Position numbers and translations under genes: made by a program. The notes under the pieces were generated by a model. That model did not search any database and was not told the DNA's origin. It saw only the letters and a program-made list of their open reading frames with translations. A DNA stretch of 64,000 bases, from the NCBI GenBank assembly GCA_027405735.1, contig JAPEHQ010000009.1, forward strand, positions 2,108,001-2,172,000. The letters are read 5' to 3'. This DNA comes from Mucor racemosus. Its lineage: Eukaryota > Mucoromycota > Mucoromycetes > Mucorales > Mucoraceae. This document shows positions 11,033 to 20,990 of the stretch, piece after piece (position 1 is the stretch's first letter; every line of letters begins with the position of its first letter).

Positions 11033-12833
11033 ATGTTGCCTGAAGACGAGTTAGATTTTGAAGACTTTGGAGACTTGGGAGAAATAGAAGGACCTGAACT
11101 TACAAACGAAGAGTTGGAAGCTTTAGAACAAGAACTTCGCTCTGAAAATGTCTCTACTTTAAATGAACTCGAAGACCAAAAACCAGTTCAAGAGCCAACA
11201 CCAACTACAACAACAGGATCAACAACTGCCGAGAAACAAAAAGAAAATCAAGAAGTTGTAAATAATATTCTAGAAGAAGGCGAGACACTCAATGATGTTA
11301 AATCTATATCAAACAAATCAGAATCACAGCATCGACAAGGCAATTCTTCTTCAAACCAACAACAGCAACAACAGCAATTCAATAATAATAACAACAATAA
11401 CAATAGCAACTACAAGAATAATGGATACAATCAAAATGGTTTCTATGGCCAGCAATCAATGCCAATGAAGTAGGTTTTAGTATTAATTTTTTATCTTTTT
11501 TATATCATGGAAATCCACCATTATCTTTCATTTTGACGCGCTTCTTTCATCCCCTATTTCCCCTTTTTTATTCTTATTCAATGTTGGAAAAAATGAAGAT
11601 TGAAAGCCCCAAATATCAAGTAGAGATCAGTATATTGTATGGGCTTTTATAAAATGACAAAAAAAAAAAAAAAAAGAAAAGAAAAGTTCCAACAAGATTA
11701 CATTGACTATGCATTTTTTCTTGACACATTTTCTTCATCCCATTTTTCAAGCTTATTATATATGATATATTTATCTTCTTTATTCCTCTTTGGTATTCAT
11801 TTTTTTATAGTAACTTGTTTCCACAATATCCTCAATTCTCAAATCGTATCTATGTAAATCCAAAATTCAACAAGGGTGCAGCAACGCAACAAATGCAAAT
11901 GCAACAACAGCAACAACAACAACAAATACAATTCATGGAAATGGAGGCACAACGCATGCTTTTAATGCAAAGACAAATGCAATTGCAACAAGAGCAGCAA
12001 AGATTAGCCGAACTAGACAAGAAGCGTCGTGAAGTAGCTGAAAATATGAGAAAGAAGCGAGAACAAAAGAACCCCGAGGTAAAGTAAATTTACATCTTAT
12101 ATTGCGTTTTTATTTAATACATATTTTTAGGCTGGAGAAAAACGTTATCGAACAGATGAGGATAACAACAATAATAATGGAGATCGATTTGCTAAACGTC
12201 AAGAAAGATTTGCACCATCTCCTGCTGGTGGCATCTCCATTAAAGGTGTTGCAGCTGCTCGAAACAATAACTTACAACCCAGAAATATTCCATACCAACC
12301 ACCAAATGAAAGAAAAGTATCATCACCTTATGACAGAAAGGTATCAACACCATATGATAGAAAGCCATTAAATCAATATGAAAAGCCTAGCATTACAAGT
12401 CGTTTGGGTAAACCAGGCAATTCAGCAGCAACTTCTGTTGCACCAACAGCAACAAAAGTAACAGCAGCAATGTCTAATAAGAACTCTCCCGCATCAATTA
12501 TGGCTACACCAGTCTTGCCTATTGTTACAAATGGTAAATCAAATACACTAATTATTAAAGGGTTGAGCAAAGATACAAAAGAACAAGATATTCGAAATAT
12601 GGCCAATGGTATCAATGGCGGTGCGCATGATATCAAGTTGAATCTAGATGCTAATTCAGCAACAGTTATATTTCCAAGTGTTGAATCAGCTGTTACTTTT
12701 AGAAGAAAATACAACAGGTAGGATTGAATTGTTTCCATGGATTTATCTTTTAAAATTGATACTAATGCGCTCTCATTTAAACTTTAGAATTCAAATGGGT
12801 GAATCGCATATCAACATCACATTCCAAAAATAA
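11033..12833 (+). CDS. RBM33-like RNA-binding protein (RRM)
   Basis: Four exons (11033-11469, 11811-12078, 12131-12717, 12788-12833) give 445 residues. The first intron is long for this window (341 bases) and has a T-rich acceptor. N-terminus is acidic (MLPEDELDFEDFGDLGE). Then a Gln/Asn-rich disordered part leads into FPQYPQFSNRIYVNPKF, a long Gln-rich coiled-coil segment (about 172-235), a duplicated SPYDRK/TPYDRK motif, and a C-terminal RRM-like domain (about 372-445; TLIIKGLS as RNP2, a degenerate RNP1). The overall order, and the ending ...SHINITFQK, resemble metazoan RBM33, an RNA-binding mRNA-export/adaptor protein. RBM33 kinship is an inference from this shared layout; an RRM of some kind is well supported. 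Confidence 0.78.
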
Positions 12834-13755
12834 ATAATGAAATAAATACTGCTTGTGAATAAATAGTTTAAACTGCATGATACAGTATAATTTCACATCT
12901 GTAGCAATAAATGAGTGCTTACATAATAATCTAAAATACGAGTGTTGATATACTCAACATTACGCAATACACACCATTTTTGTTGGTTAATACATACGCT
13001 GATGATGTGCATCTCCATAAAATGAAAATATCAATCCAGCTAATACAAAGCACAGATGAAATACCATTCTGCTCAATTTTTACTCTTTAAATATTCTATA
13101 ATCAAGCAATGCAATGTCTAATACTTCCACAATAATTCATAACCAACTCCAATTCGAACAATTCTACTCGCAAATTACAGAAAATAAAGTATCAATTTCT
13201 ATATTCAAACACGAACTATCACAAATGTGAAAGTATCAATAATTAACTATAAGTTTTACATAACACTTGATCAATGTAAATGATTTAAATTATACCACAC
13301 CAAATGAGGATAATCAAAAAGAAGATGGTGACTCTGATGAAGGCGCATGTCGTTGCTGCAGAGATAATAGACATGAGTAGCATTATGTATTAAAATTGAT
13401 TATACTATAGAATAAAATGCCAAAGTGTACCTCAGCTATGCATTAAAAGAAGATTCCTTGTGCTATATACTCTATGTTTACGCATTAGATGGAATTTAAA
13501 GCTTAAAAACTACAGAAGAATTTGTGTTTATATAGCTCGCAGCAAACTTTAAATTCATGTATATATAATCTACAATAAGTTATAAGAATTTATAACAAAT
13601 TGTATAGCGTACATAGCCATATGTTTCTTTATTATCGTAATATATATTGTATACAAAAAGTTCAGTCATCAAAAAACAGATGTCAATCATATGCAGCGAT
13701 CGATAAGCCTATTTGAGAAAAGCTGAATTCAAAAGTTGGAAGTCTTTAAAATAAG
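12834..13755. other. Intergenic stretch with one tiny hydrophobic frame
   Basis: AT-rich sequence. The only notable content is a 29-codon minus-strand frame (13374-13285) ending in a run of Phe/Ile/Leu (see findings). Otherwise nothing recognised. Confidence 0.4.
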
Positions 13756-14830
13756 ATCTTGTTTTATATTTAATTGCGGTGTTATTAAAAATCAAGCTTT
13801 TCATAACTTATAACATTGACAATGGGATGTTTCTGGTTTTAGATTGACATTTATCATAAGGCGGACTGGTAAAACGTTTGATGTCATAACTACTGTAGAT
13901 GAAACCAGTCAATTTAGTTTATGGAATTTGAATGCAAATGCCGAGGAATCATTTGTAAATAGTACTTAAGTTGGTTCTGATAAAGCATTGAATAAATTGG
14001 CTTGGGACAAAGAAGGTAAAAAGGCGGCAATAGGTTCCAGTGATGGTCGTATTTATGTTTATGATATTAGAGAGGTAAGACTAAAACCCAATGTAAATCA
14101 CCTCTAACGCAATAATTATAAAGTAAGACTATATTATCATCAAATAAACTACCACACAATATTAATATGTATAAAGATTTACAGTAATAAGTTTGAATCA
14201 AGTGGGTACAGCATCGTAAATTGTTGAAAAAGTTTTCAAGTATTATAAAATCTCTTATTTTTAAGACTTCCAAGGCTTATAAGCGGAATATTAATTTCGA
14301 GAATTACTCTTGTCCAGATCATCAATTTTGACATTTTTTAATTTTTTTTTCTGAATTTGCAAATCTGGAGTTAATTATACTACCAATTATAAAAACAAAA
14401 AATATACGCATATACAACATTTAGCGCTCTATTTGCTCAATAAAAAATAACAAACATTTTTATTGCAAAATATTACATGAAAATCCTTTAATCAAAAAAC
14501 CGTTTTTGGGCCAAAAGTACAAAGTTTCATTATTCAACATTTAATATTAAGCTTTTATAAAGTTTATAGTAGATATTGCTACAATTTTCTCTCATAATGC
14601 AGTATATTTAAACGTTGATTTTGGTATCAAAATTTGATTTTTCTGTTTTTTGATCAAAATCATGAGTGTTGGTAAGGATAAAATGAGCCCCGAAAATGTC
14701 CGCTATAAAATCTTAATTTTCAGACCATAAGTGGTTAAATATAAAAAAAGTTTAAAAAAGAAACGCTTTTTTATTTAAAACTTAGATATACCATAGTATA
14801 AGAGGCTTCTTAGCCATTCAATCTTGCTAT
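13756..14830 (+). repeat. Repeat R, copy 1 (carries dynein fragment)
   Basis: About 1.07-kb dispersed repeat. It runs from ATCTTGTTTTATATTTAATT to about CCATTCAATCTTGCTAT. It contains a broken dynein intermediate-chain exon, its downstream intron-like sequence, then an AT-rich tail with CCGTTTTTGGGCCAAAAGTA and GATTTTGGTATCAAAATTTG. Copies: about 19732-21743 (+, interrupted), 40941-41770 (-), and tail-only copy 44492-44660 with 49354-49806 (+, interrupted). Copies 1 and 2 are almost identical over the core. No terminal inverted repeats or clear target duplication were found, so the mobilising mechanism is unknown. Confidence 0.85.
13843..14074 (+). pseudogene. Dynein intermediate chain exon fragment, copy 1
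   Basis: One 232-base exon-like block with an acceptor (GGTTTTAG) before it and a donor (GAG|GTAAGA) after it. It encodes a WD-repeat portion: TTVDETSQFSLWNLNANAEE, then ALNKLAWDKEGKKAAIGSSD, GRIYVYDIRE. This pattern (LWNLN...ALNKLAWD...GSSDGRIYVYDI) is typical of fungal cytoplasmic dynein intermediate chains. An in-frame TAA after ...FVNST breaks it, and no other dynein exons lie nearby, so it is a captured fragment and not a gene. Confidence 0.85.
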
Positions 14831-15276
14831 GCTCAATTACGGCGTCGCTCTACGGGCTCGCTTCTGCAATTTTTTAAATGAATGTATGTTTCTATAATAG
14901 CAGATAATGCCTATTTTGTTTAGTTTATGGTTCATGTGCTGTAATGCTGCTTTTACATTGGCTAAAATGTACAATTTAGCAGGGTTTTAATTGCACTATA
15001 TAATGTAAAGCCTTGAAAATCCTTTCTACGTCCGTTGTTTCTCTCTTTTTGTTTTCATATATTCCAAGGATATATTCACGGTTTGATAAGGTATATCAGA
15101 CTATCAAGCTGGTATTTTTTTCTTTTATCTGAATACGCATGCTGACATACTTTAAGGGACTAATGTTTTTAATACATATAGCAGTCTACAGTGTATTAGA
15201 GACTGATATTTTTATTTAACCGCATTCTAAGATCAAATATCGTTATTTATTACTGTATTGTTGGACGTATATCTTG
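14831..15276. other. Repeat-flanking AT-rich stretch
   Basis: Nothing recognised between repeat R copy 1 and LTR E copy 1 apart from a short GC-richer patch near 14836-14866. Confidence 0.4.
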
Positions 15277-15281
15277 ATTAT

Positions 15282-16189
15282 TGCAGTAAAATATGGGTGT
15301 AAAAAATGATAAAGAATACTGTTAAAATCCTTTAATAAAATATGGATTATGTGCAATAAAATGGTTATTCTACGTCTCTATTTATATTATTTGGTGATTA
15401 TTTACTATCTTGCAATTGTATTGCAATTGTCAACGATTCCATTAATTTTGAGTATAAATGTTGGGTTGTTTGGTTATTGATTTGGTGGATCAAGAACGGT
15501 GTTTTAAATACAGTTTTTCAATCATGCTTTCAGAACAGCCCTTACTTGTTCTACTTGATAAGCATGTACTTTTTGTATTTTTTATTTGGGATATCCCACA
15601 TGACTCTCGTATTTTAGCATCTCTTATTTAAGTATTATACCCTTGCTATCCTCATGCAATTGTCTATTTACTATATAGTCTTATCTTTGATAGCATGGTT
15701 TCAATGAGATGACATTTAATTTAGGTATTTGTGAAAAAACGAAAATAAAACACGTAATAAATAATATATAAGATGTTGTTTTATTCTTTTAAGATAAGAT
15801 GAAGATCTTCATGGTTAATGAAAGTCTTTTGCTATTTATATTAATTGTCTAATCTAAAGGGAATGGAAATCCAAAAGTAATGGATCATTGTAACTGACCA
15901 ATGATTATCTAGAAAGGTTGATGAAATGTGTTGAGTTGTTATGTACATTGGTAGATGGCAAAGTTATTGGTTCTTCATGAATAATGAATATAAACATTTA
16001 TGGACTTGTTTATTAACAAGTTCCTTGGTTCTTTCTTTGAATACACTTTGATTTGGTTGTACAGGATGTCAATTGTATGTACGCGAGATTGACATTTAAT
16101 TTGTGATTCAAATAATAAACTTTTACTATAATGACAATTACCGTTCTATGGCAGTATTTTATGATGGGAATCTAGCTTAGTTCACTTCA
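15282..16189 (+). mobile_element. Solo LTR E copy 1, containing nested solo LTR D
   Basis: Begins TGCAGTAAAATATGGGTG, ends TTAGTTCACTTCA, flanked by the 5-bp direct repeat ATTAT (15277-15281 and 16190-16194). TG...CA ends with a 5-bp target duplication and no internal coding region define a solo LTR left by LTR-LTR recombination. It is split by LTR D at 15730-16153. Without that insertion it is about 480 bases, matching the uninterrupted copy at 43284-43766. Confidence 0.9.
15730..16153 (+). mobile_element. Solo LTR D (nested in LTR E)
   Basis: Begins TGTGAAAAAACG, ends CGTTCTATGGCA (424 bases), flanked by GTATT at 15725-15729 and 16154-16158. The uninterrupted LTR E at 43284 reads straight through this point with one GTATT, which proves the insertion. 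No second copy of LTR D was seen in the window. Confidence 0.9.
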
Positions 16190-16359
16190 ATTATTACATC
16201 AAATCGAAGGCAATGATATTTATATCTACTCAATAAAAAGCTAGAACTGGCTACAAACCTACGAAATGTTCCATAAAATTTTAAATGATATAGAAACAAA
16301 AGAAAAAGAATAATCTCATGTCTTGCCGTATAAATTTAAGCAGTAAGTGCTATTTAAGT

Positions 16360-16500
16360 TTATGCCCGAGCAAAAACCATTGTTGCTGCAAATATTACAG
16401 CTACAATCATATTTACAAATGATGATAATCGTAAGTATACTGACTGTTGAATGTATTGCTCTACATCAGCAACGTATTGAATTGTTTTATTGTCTATAAT
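16360..16500 (-). pseudogene. Orphan 3' exon of an unrecognised membrane protein
   Basis: On the minus strand a good acceptor (TTTAATATAG) is followed by a 46-codon open stretch from IIDNKTIQYVADVEQYIQ to a stop. It contains an amphipathic segment and a C-terminal hydrophobic helix (FVNMIVAVIFAATMVFA). It reads like the last exon of a gene with a tail anchor. Upstream on that strand the sequence runs straight into the degenerate GCAC repeat array, so the remaining exons appear lost. Protein family not recognised; could be chance. Confidence 0.35.
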
Positions 16501-16569
16501 CTATATTAAATAAAAGCAAATGTAATTTAAAAACCCATTATTCGAGTAAAAAATGCAATGGAATTTTGA

Positions 16570-16830
16570 GAATGGCACGATGCTCATGTACAACCCAATC
16601 TGTGCCCATACAATCAGCTCATTATGCTCATGGCCAGATTTTCTTATTATGCACAAATAGGAATAACGATATGCTTATGGGCAGTTCTACTATTATGCAC
16701 ACATGGTATAAATATCATGCACACGGACAGAATTTATAATTCTGCACATACTGGCTTTTCGTTATGCTCATGTGCAGTTTCTTTTGTTGTGCCCATGTGC
16801 ATCTTGTTATCTTTATAGCCATTATTCAGT
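16570..16830. repeat. Degenerate ~24-bp tandem array (GCACATGGGCA-type)
   Basis: About ten imperfect units spaced 22-25 bases apart, each around TTATGCnCATnTGCAG (for example near 16576, 16601, 16624, 16647, 16672, 16692, 16715, 16739, 16762, 16785). Related words (ATTCTGCCCATCTGTGCAG, ATTATGCCCATAAG) occur inside repeat G near 377-405. An apparent open frame across it (16624-16818) is a by-product of the repeat. Confidence 0.65.
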
Positions 16831-17289
16831 GGGCGCAACAACTCATTAGGCTATAGTGTGCATCCCACCTGGGCGCTGGGCACAACAAAATTATTGTGTG
16901 CAGCACAGGTCGGCCGTAGTGCTTTTATATAAATCCTTTAAATTTGTGATTTTATGGATTTTTTTTTTTTTGAATCCGGTTGTATCATCTCATACTTTTC
17001 AAATTAAATCCGTTATTAGGCCAATAATGTTTTAGGTTGCATTTATGCTTTACGTGAAAAAGCCTTTGAATAATTGATAGCAATACAGTCGAACCATAAT
17101 TTTTGTATAAAATTTCGATAACTACATATTATAGCTGCATGGAGTATTTAAACAACCGCGTCCGGGCTGTCCGGTGATTTTTTCTAGAGATTTTTTAAAG
17201 CTTGAATATATCATTAGATGGCCGCTTCCGGAGATTGTTCGGCTTTTTTTGGAAGAGTGACCATTAGCAAAAATATGAATCATATACTA
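16831..17289. other. Intergenic stretch
   Basis: GC-richer remnants of the GCAC-type words to about 16930, then AT-rich sequence. A CAGTCGAACC word at 17086 resembles the ends of pogo-type elements but no partner end was found. Nothing else recognised. Confidence 0.4.
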
Positions 17290-17824
17290 TGTTATATGCC
17301 ACCAAGTACCATATGGTATCACCTTCTACAGTACCAATAAACCTTACAATCTATTGATTACGACATGTATTGAAGTGCAAAGTCTTGATATCGGATATAA
17401 GAAACTCCTAGCGTACTACGTTTAATCCAGCAATTAATAAGAACGCTTGGGCCTCAATTATGATACCATATTAGTTTATCCCAGCGGTCAATCAATCAAG
17501 TAGCTATTAAACCAACATCCAAGCACATTTAGCGCAGTATTAAAACAAGGCAACTCACAAGCTCTGCAAGAACGGTTAAATTATGATTGATCCATTTCAA
17601 TATTTCAATCCATAGATTATTATCAAACAAATCTAATGGTTCAATAGTGCCTTAAGTTACATCTCAGGATCTCAATGTCAAATCAATATAAAGGACCATA
17701 CTTTTATACCTAAATAAACGATATCTTGTTTTTATTATACAGTTGAAGAACTAATTCATTACTCATTCTCTTTTAATTGTATTCTTTTTTAAGTATTATT
17801 TTACAAACCTGAAAATATACGACA
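17290..17824 (+). mobile_element. Solo LTR A copy 1
   Basis: Similar over its length to LTR A at 18948-19476, with shared blocks CTTGATATCGGATATAAGAA and CTCACAAGCTCTGCAAGAAC, and the same end CTGAAAATATACGACA. The 5' end is diverged (TGTTATATGCCACC). No matching 5-bp duplication is present (TACTA before, CGGTT after). It is older than the other copies or arose by recombination between elements. Confidence 0.8.
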
Positions 17825-18214
17825 CGGTTAAACCTTTTGCAATTCGCCGGATCAGCGCTAGAAGTACCTGCCATTGCAACGGGAGGTCATTTCAATTCAT
17901 ATTCCTTGAGAAGAACTGATGGGCTTGCTGATCTTAGTAGGTATAAGTAGCAGGTAACCAACTTGTTGCTCGAACTGGCTGAACGTACAATGATCCATAA
18001 AGGCTGGTAGTATTAATGATTTAATGTGGAGCCGGGTTTTTTCAGCCAAATTTACTAGTATGCATATCATATGCATTAATGAAAGAGGAAAAAATTTGCT
18101 GGACATACTGTATGCAAAACTTACTAAGAAAAAAAAAGGAGGATCATATTCTATGGAAAGCAAGGGTTATCGGAGATTCTCTTTCAAAATTCATATCCTA
18201 ATACCAAAGGGCTT

Positions 18215-18300
18215 CCTCTTTGGCGGGTTTGAACTCACGAATATGTGTGTCGCACTCAATTTGTAGCGCATGCGCTACTACCCGTTAAGCTTATCACTCT
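18215..18300 (-). other. tRNA-like sequence, probably a decayed tRNA or SINE head
   Basis: On the minus strand TAAGCTTAACGGGTAG resembles the tRNA A box, and about 45 bases later GAGTTCAAACCCG resembles the B box. A GCGCT/AGTGC stem could be an anticodon arm. The T stem does not pair and the anticodon loop has eight bases, so it is not a working tRNA as drawn. The perfect palindrome GTAGCGCATGCGCTAC lies inside. Confidence 0.3.
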
Positions 18301-18852
18301 CCTTTGGTCTACAATTTTAATCCCCATACATGTGAGCATGTATTTGTCAGTTTTTCATTATTTTGAGAAATGCAGCAAATTAGGGTGTATTTTTTCTTTT
18401 TGAAAATGATAATAGAACTTTCCAGAAAATGGTAATAGAAATCATCTGGAAAAAATGCAAAATTTGATGGAATTATAAGCAAAACTCAATGTAATTGGTA
18501 CATTAATATTAAGCTGTATAACATAAAAATTGAATATGGATGAATGTTAAACAATCTTTGCCAAAATGAAAATTAGTATAACGTATAACATCATCTACAA
18601 CACATCATAGAAACTCAAGTAATATTCAATAGATGCAGCAGTTACATTTGGAAATTCAATTTTTAGGAGTACAAACACCTAGAATTATACTGCAAAACCA
18701 AAGTACGTATTATTTATCAAATAAAGACAGACAGCAACTTTCCAATCCACCAGTGTTAAATTTAGATGCCAATTGTATAATCTCTACCAATACGAAAGAA
18801 GAGTAATATGATATACTGTATGAATCAATCAGTCTGACAATTATAATCAATG

Positions 18853-18877
18853 GTAATAATAATAATAATAATAATAG
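18853..18877. repeat. (ATA)n microsatellite
   Basis: Eight or so uninterrupted AAT/ATA units. Confidence 0.8.
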
Positions 18878-18947
18878 TAGGATCAATTTTTTAAAGTAAT
18901 AACAAAAAAACTACGAACAGTATACTAGTAAATTGTAATTAATACAC

Positions 18948-19476
18948 TGTTGTATTCCACCTACTAGTATCATACATTATCACCTTCTACAGTATCAATA
19001 CATCTTACAATCTATTGACTACGACATGTATTGAAGTGCAAGTCTTGATATCGGATATAAGAAACTCCTAGCGTACCAAGTTTAATCCAGTAATTACCAA
19101 GAACGCTTGGACCTCAATTATGACACCACATTATTTCATCCCAGCAGTTAACCAATCAAGTAGTTATCAAATCAACATCCAAGCATATTTAGCGCAGCAT
19201 TGAAACAAGACAACTCACAAGCTCTGCAAGAACGGTTCAATTATGATTGATCCATTTCAATCCATAGATTACTATCAAACAGATCCAATGGTTCAATAGT
19301 GCCTTAAATTACATCTCAGGATCTCAATGTCAAGTCAATATAAAAGGCCATACTTTTACATCTAAATAAACGATATCTTGTTTTTATTATACAGTTGAAG
19401 AACTGATTAATTACTCATTCTTTTATAATTGTATTCTTTTTTAAGTACTATTTATCAATCCTGAAAATATACGACA
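18948..19476 (+). mobile_element. Solo LTR A copy 2
   Basis: Begins TGTTGTATTCCACC, ends CTGAAAATATACGACA (529 bases). The perfect 5-bp duplication TACAC flanks it at 18943-18947 and 19477-19481. An internal TATAAAAGG near 19338 suggests a U3 promoter in this orientation. It lies in inverted orientation to LTR A copy 3, with 301 bases between them. Confidence 0.92.
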
Positions 19477-19777
19477 TACACTATCGTTTAATATGACCGA
19501 ATATTAATAAATCAGAGAAAATACAGCTGATAAAGAACTGATACCCAATGTACATCGAGGTCAAGATTGATAAAAGATGCATTCATTGTATAGTGGAAAT
19601 CGCGACATTTTAATGAATAGAAATTACAGGACCAAGATGTTGTATTTGCCCCAGGATTTTCAAAAGGGTTTAAAAACATACTTTATCAAACTTACTTAGG
19701 CGTTAAATACTCACCATATGCTATTGGTATCATCTTGTTTTATATTTAATTGTGGTCTTATTAAAAATCAAGCTTTT

Positions 19778-20712
19778 TGTCGTATATTTTCAGGATTGAT
19801 AAATAGTACTTAAAAAAGAATACAATTATAAAAGAATGAGTAACTAATCAGTTCTTCAACTGTATAATAAAAACAAGATATCGTTTATTTAGATGTAAAA
19901 GTATGGCCTTTTATATTGATTTGACATTGAGATCCTGAGATGTAATTTAAGGCACTATTGAACCATTAGATTTGTTTGATAATAATCTATGGATTGAAAT
20001 ATTGAAATGGATCAATCATAATTTAACCGTTCTTGCAGAGCTTGTGAGTTGTCTTGTTTCAATGCTGCGCTAAATATGCTTGGATGGTGATTTGATAACT
20101 ACTTGAGTGGTTTACTGCTGGGATGAAATAATGTGGTGTCATAATTGAGGTCCAAGCGTTCTTGGTAATTACTGGATTAAACTTGGTACGCTAGGAGTTT
20201 CTTATATCCGATATCAAGTGTTATATCAAAAGATACTAATATAGAAATACTCTGCTAAAAGATACATTTTATTAATTCATTGATGCTTCGTATTTAATAT
20301 GTTTTCTAAATGGTTATATGATTATCAATATTATTAATGAATTGCCGGGTATTGAGGTACTTGATATGATTTGTTCCCAAATCATATACAATGGAATCTG
20401 TGGAATTGGGAATCTGTGATTGTATCATTTGAATAAGATGTAGGATTGCTTATGTTTCATTGGTACGGATTGTTCCTGAATGTTCCTGATAGTCGCTGTT
20501 AATGCTAGTGATTATGTATGACATTTAGTATGAGTTACTAAATGTCATGCCATGTTGAATTTCAATAGTTGTTCCTGGATTTCTACATCTGGGTAAACTT
20601 ATGATATATCATCAAGACTTGCACTTCAATTCATGTCGTAGTCAATAGATTGTAAGATGTATTGATACTGTAAAAGGTGATAATGTATGATACTAGTAGG
20701 TGGAATACAACA
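19778..20712 (-). mobile_element. Solo LTR A copy 3, containing nested solo LTR B
   Basis: On the plus strand begins TGTCGTATATTTTCAGG and ends GGTGGAATACAACA, the reverse complement of copy 2. CTTTT duplicates flank it at 19773-19777 and 20713-20717, and the empty site is visible in repeat R copy 1. LTR B (20219-20611) is inserted within it. Without LTR B and its duplication it is about 537 bases. Confidence 0.93.
20219..20611 (+). mobile_element. Solo LTR B copy 1 (nested in LTR A)
   Basis: Begins TGTTATATCAAAAGATAC, ends CTTATGATATATCA (393 bases), flanked by TCAAG at 20214-20218 and 20612-20616. The empty site is seen in LTR A copy 2, which reads CTTGATATC without interruption. Nearly identical to the copy at 39679-40070. 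Confidence 0.93.
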
Positions 20713-20758
20713 CTTTTCATAACTTATAACATTGACAATGGGATGTTTCTGGTTTTAG

Positions 20759-20990
20759 ATTGACATTTATCATAAGGCGGACTGGTAAAACGTTTGATGT
20801 CATAACTACTGTAGATGAAACCAGTCAATTTAGTTTATGGAATTTGAATGCAAATGCCGAGGAATCATTTGTAAATAGTACTTAAGTTGGTTCTGATAAA
20901 GCATTGAATAAATTGGCTTGGGACAAAGAAGGTAAAAAGGCGGCAATAGGTTCCAGTGATGGTCGTATTTATGTTTATGATATTAGAGAG
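20759..20990 (+). pseudogene. Dynein intermediate chain exon fragment, copy 2
   Basis: Same 232-base block as at 13843-14074, including the TAA after the FVNST codons. A stop shared by both copies means the fragment was already broken before the repeat was duplicated. Confidence 0.85.

Larger units (their letters stand above)
17825..18942. other. Inter-repeat stretch
   Basis: No gene supported. Contains a tRNA-like box A/box B sequence on the minus strand (18215-18300) and an (ATA)n microsatellite at 18853-18877. Confidence 0.4.

Noticed and set aside
14067..14273. 68-residue minus-strand frame, found again unchanged at 20983-21189 and partly at 41470-41655
   Set aside because: It lies in the intron-like part of repeat R, has no family features, and its conservation only reflects the recent duplication of the repeat.
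16624..16818. 64-residue open frame
   Set aside because: Produced by the periodic GCAC-type array; composition follows the repeat.
17084..17140. Possible pogo/Tigger-type transposon end (CAGTCGAACC)
   Set aside because: No partner end, no target duplication and no transposase remnant nearby.
18948..20712. The two LTR A copies as ends of one element
   Set aside because: Inverted, separate target duplications (TACAC and CTTTT), only about 300 bases of non-coding sequence between them.
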